From Variovorax sp. CF079 (GTDB lineage: Bacteria; Pseudomonadota; Gammaproteobacteria; Burkholderiales; Burkholderiaceae_C): DNA of 64,000 nucleotides. The stretch is taken from NCBI RefSeq assembly GCF_900101545.1, contig NZ_FMZU01000007.1, positions 1-64,000 on the forward strand, given 5' to 3'. The notes beneath the pieces are model-generated. The model was given only the letters and a program-made list of their open reading frames with translations. It searched no databases and was not told the origin of the DNA. This document shows positions 61,861-64,000 of the stretch, one piece after another. The number at the start of each line of letters is the position of its first letter. Positions within the stretch are counted from its first letter, which is position 1. Both the position numbers and the translations under genes were made by a program.

Positions 61861-62603
61861 AACCGCGATCCACTTCCAACTTTTCGTCCGCGATCCGCGG
61901 CGCTTCTGTTCTGCGCCGCCTCGGCGCGCTTGCCCTTCTCGCCATCGCGAGCGGCTGCGCGACCGGTCCCCACCCCAATCCGGCCGATCCCTTCGAGCCT
62001 TTCAATCGCGGGGTTTCACGCTTCAACGACGTCGTCGACGACGCAGTGCTGCGTCCCGCCGCGACGGCCTACCGCGAAGTGCTGCCCTCGCCGGTGCGCA
62101 CGGGCGTCAACAACTTCTTCGGCAACCTGTCCGACGTCTGGAGCTTCGTCAACAGCGTGCTGCAGCTGAAGCTGCAGAACAGCGCCGAGACCTTCATGCG
62201 CGTGAACGTCAACACCGTCTTCGGACTGGGCGGCCTGCTCGACATCGCCACCGAGGCCGGCATCGACCGCCACAGCGAAGACTTCGGCCAGACCCTGGGC
62301 CGCTGGGGTGTGCCGAGCGGTCCTTACGTGGTGCTGCCGCTGTTCGGATCGTCGACCTTGCGCGACACGGCGGCGTGGCCGATCGATCGGCGGGGCGATC
62401 TGCTGCGCGCGTTGAACGACATTCCGGTGCGCAACTCGCTGTATGTGCTGCGCGTGATCGATGGCCGGGCCAGCCTGCTGCGTGCAGGCCAGCTGCTCGA
62501 TGATGCCGCGCTCGACAAGTATTCGTTCACCCGCGATGCCTTCTTGCAGCGCCGGCGCAACGAAGTGCACGACGGCAATCTGCCGAATGATGGCAACGAG
62601 TGA
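61857..62603 (+). CDS. mlaA: Outer-membrane lipid asymmetry lipoprotein MlaA (VacJ)
   Basis: A 248-residue lipoprotein with lipobox IASGC after a hydrophobic signal, then DPFEPFNRGVSRFNDVVDDAV and DFGQTLGRWGVPSGPYVVLPLFG, hallmarks of MlaA. It removes misplaced phospholipid from the outer leaflet together with a porin. Inclusion of mlaA inside the mla operon is common in betaproteobacteria but differs from E. coli, where it is unlinked. mlaC follows after 117 bp without visible features. Confidence 0.95.
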   Translation: MKPRSTSNFSSAIRGASVLRRLGALALLAIASGCATGPHPNPADPFEPFNRGVSRFNDVVDDAVLRPAATAYREVLPSPVRTGVNNFFGNLSDVWSFVNSVLQLKLQNSAETFMRVNVNTVFGLGGLLDIATEAGIDRHSEDFGQTLGRWGVPSGPYVVLPLFGSSTLRDTAAWPIDRRGDLLRALNDIPVRNSLYVLRVIDGRASLLRAGQLLDDAALDKYSFTRDAFLQRRRNEVHDGNLPNDGNE

Positions 62604-62720
62604 GTCCGGCGCTTGCATCCCGTTGCGGCCCTTTACCTCCGAGCGGGAACCGTGGGGGCGAACCGTTTCTCCAATTTGCCACGGTCGTCTGACCTGAAAC
62701 TTCAAACAAGGGACTTATCG

Positions 62721-63371
62721 ATGAACCAGATCCTGCAACGCCGCTCCTTCGGACGCCTGATGCTGGCCGGCCTGCTGCTCGCGGGCGCCGCCGCCTTCGT
62801 GCGGCCTGTCCACGCTGCCGACGAAGCGCCCGACGCGCTGGTGAAGCGCCTCTCGACCGATGTGCTCGATACCATCAAGGCCGACAAGACGATCAAGGCG
62901 GGCGACGTCAACAAGATCATGGTCCTGGTCGACACCAAGATCATGCCGAACGTGAACTTCCAGCGCATGACCGCTTCGGCGGTGGGCCCGGCCTGGCGCC
63001 AGGCCACGCCCGAGCAGCAACAGCGCCTTCAGGAAGAATTCAAGAAGCTGCTGGTGCGCACCTATGCGGGCGCGCTCGACCAGGTGAGCGACCAGACCGT
63101 GAGCGTGCGCCCCTTCCGCGGCTCGCCCGACGACAAGGAAGTGCTGGTGCGCAGCGAGGTGCGCGGCAGCGGCGACCCGGTGCAACTCGATTACCGGCTC
63201 GAGAAGACGCCCGGCGAGGCCGGCGGCTGGAAGATCTACAACCTGAACGTGCTCGGCGTGTGGCTGGTCGATACCTACCGCAGCCAGTTCGCGCAGGAAA
63301 TCAACGCCAAGGGCATCGACGGCCTGATCGCCAAGCTGGCGGAGCGCAACAAGCTCAACGGCAAGAAGTGA
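62721..63371 (+). CDS. mlaC: Periplasmic phospholipid shuttle MlaC
   Basis: A 216-residue soluble periplasmic protein with a Sec-type signal (LMLAGLLLAGAAAFVRPVHA) and the MlaC/Ttg2D fold (KIMPNVNFQRMTASAVGPAWRQATPEQQ, LLVRTYAGAL, GGWKIYNLNVLGVWLVDTYRSQF). It carries lipid between MlaA and MlaD. The N-terminus contains RRSFGRLML, which resembles a twin-arginine motif, although MlaC is usually Sec-exported. mlaB follows 16 bp later. Confidence 0.95.
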   Translation: MNQILQRRSFGRLMLAGLLLAGAAAFVRPVHAADEAPDALVKRLSTDVLDTIKADKTIKAGDVNKIMVLVDTKIMPNVNFQRMTASAVGPAWRQATPEQQQRLQEEFKKLLVRTYAGALDQVSDQTVSVRPFRGSPDDKEVLVRSEVRGSGDPVQLDYRLEKTPGEAGGWKIYNLNVLGVWLVDTYRSQFAQEINAKGIDGLIAKLAERNKLNGKK

Positions 63372-63387
63372 CAGGAAAGAGCGCCCG

Positions 63388-63660
63388 ATGCTGGTCCTGC
63401 CGCCCAAGCTGACGCACGACGACGCGCCCGCGTGCGTGCTCATGCTCCGGCAGGGGCTCGCAGGGCAGACGGGTTCGTCCACCGTGGTCGATGCCAGCGC
63501 GCTGGCGCAGTTCGATTCGTCGGCACTCGCGGTGCTGCTCGAATGCCGGCGCGAGTCGAGTGCGCTCGGTCGCGGCTTCGCGGTGAAGGGCTTGCCGTCG
63601 CGCCTGCGCGAGCTCGCGTCGCTGTACGGTGTGGCAGGCCTTTTGCCGGCCGCACCGTAG
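63388..63660 (+). CDS. mlaB: STAS-domain protein MlaB
   Basis: A 90-residue STAS domain with the switch segment VVDASALAQFDSSALAVLLECRR, which contacts MlaF and activates the transporter. It is the usual last member of the mla set. A small AGCC-CCCC-GGCT-TTT hairpin at about 63669-63683 follows and may be a weak terminator. Repeat copy D lies beyond it. Confidence 0.9.
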   Translation: MLVLPPKLTHDDAPACVLMLRQGLAGQTGSSTVVDASALAQFDSSALAVLLECRRESSALGRGFAVKGLPSRLRELASLYGVAGLLPAAP

Positions 63661-63685
63661 AAGATGTCAGCCCCCCGGCTTTTCA

Positions 63686-63760
63686 TTCCGCTTCGCTGCG
63701 TGTAATTCGCCACCCCCCGAGGGGGAGGCGCGGCTCGCCTTGGGGCGGCCCGGCGGCGGC
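63686..63760 (+). repeat. Dispersed intergenic repeat, copy D
   Basis: It begins CTTCGCTGCGTGTAATTCGCC, has a CCCCCCGAGGGGG hairpin, and ends with the same 24-base core as copies A and B (63736-63759). It occupies about half of the 165-bp gap between mlaB and the next ABC transporter gene. Confidence 0.8.
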
Positions 63761-63825
63761 CGCATCCGGCAATAAGACCGTTGCGAGGCAGCTTGCGACG
63801 TCGCCCCGTAAAATCGCGGGTTCCC

Positions 63826-64000
63826 ATGCCCGCGATCTCCTTCCAATCGGTCTCCAAGACCTATCCTGCCTCACGCCAGCAACGCGCCCAGGGAAAGCCC
63901 GGCTTGCGCGCGGTCGACGAGGTCACGTTCCAGATCGAAGAGGGCGAGTTCTTCGGCCTGCTAGGCCCCAACGGTGCCGGCAAGACCACCTTGATCAGCA
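63826..64000 (+). CDS. ABC transporter ATP-binding protein (partial, 5' end)
   Basis: The first 58 residues of an ABC ATPase, cut by the window edge. They show the N-terminal strand [11 protein letters not shown] and Walker [13 protein letters not shown]. Because it follows mlaB it is probably the YadG-type ATPase of a two-gene exporter that often lies after the mla operon in Burkholderiales, but that cannot be confirmed here. No clear ribosome binding site is seen before the ATG. Confidence 0.85.
   Translation, partial: MPAISFQSVSKTYPASRQQRAQGKPGLRAVDEVTFQIEEGEFFGLLGPNGAGKTTLIS

Overview
The window looks like a chromosomal segment of a high-GC betaproteobacterium of the Comamonadaceae, most likely Variovorax or a close relative. 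This is an inference from gene content and order: an ACC deaminase with a divergent Lrp-type regulator, several Bug-type substrate-binding proteins, the series engB / cytochrome c4 / resB / ccsB / msrPQ / lysA / lptM / cyaY / mrcA / pilMNOPQ / aroKB / dgt, and gltBD followed by mla genes. No rRNA, tRNA, CRISPR or prophage was seen, and no gap between genes exceeds 300 bp.

Bases 1-15,900 are accessory catabolism. A tightly overlapped three-gene operon encodes a heteromeric flavin/2Fe-2S amino-acid-type dehydrogenase (116-3053). Convergent to it are a dehalogenase-type HAD protein, an M20 amidohydrolase and a cupin (5422-3151). Next is a minus-strand hexarate cluster (11569-5599): Bug binding protein, galactarate dehydratase, HpaI-type aldolase, semialdehyde dehydrogenase and tartrate dehydrogenase-like enzyme, with a divergent LysR regulator. 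Then come a small hypothetical gene, an NTF2-like protein, a second Bug protein and acdS/acdR.

Bases 16,400-25,980 hold a chemoreceptor without a periplasmic domain, a phospholipase D-like lipoprotein, and an iron-uptake block: a Fur-box-associated TonB siderophore receptor, a PepSY protein, a small membrane protein, a second TonB receptor and a phosphoribosyltransferase.

Bases 25,985-52,350 are housekeeping: metK, two lipid A acyltransferase-like genes, an alpha/beta hydrolase, engB, cytochrome c4 and cytochrome c maturation (resB, ccsB), msrPQ, lysA-lptM, cyaY, mrcA, the type IV pilus operon pilMNOPQ, aroKB, dgt, an MFS transporter, a DUF1415 protein and a methyltransferase.

Bases 52,369-64,000 hold a single-copy REP-associated tyrosine transposase (RAYT), gltB-gltD, the complete phospholipid-trafficking set mlaFEDACB, and the start of another ABC ATPase gene.

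The least ordinary feature is a dispersed, hairpin-forming intergenic repeat with four copies (near 29,130, 36,370, 58,050 and 63,690). It may be a REP-like partner of the RAYT, and one copy lies in frame with the start of msrQ. Other points worth checking are a bulged hairpin in the metK leader, a terminator-like hairpin just before mlaF, palindromes between acdS and acdR, and an apparent ATA start codon for the cupin gene.
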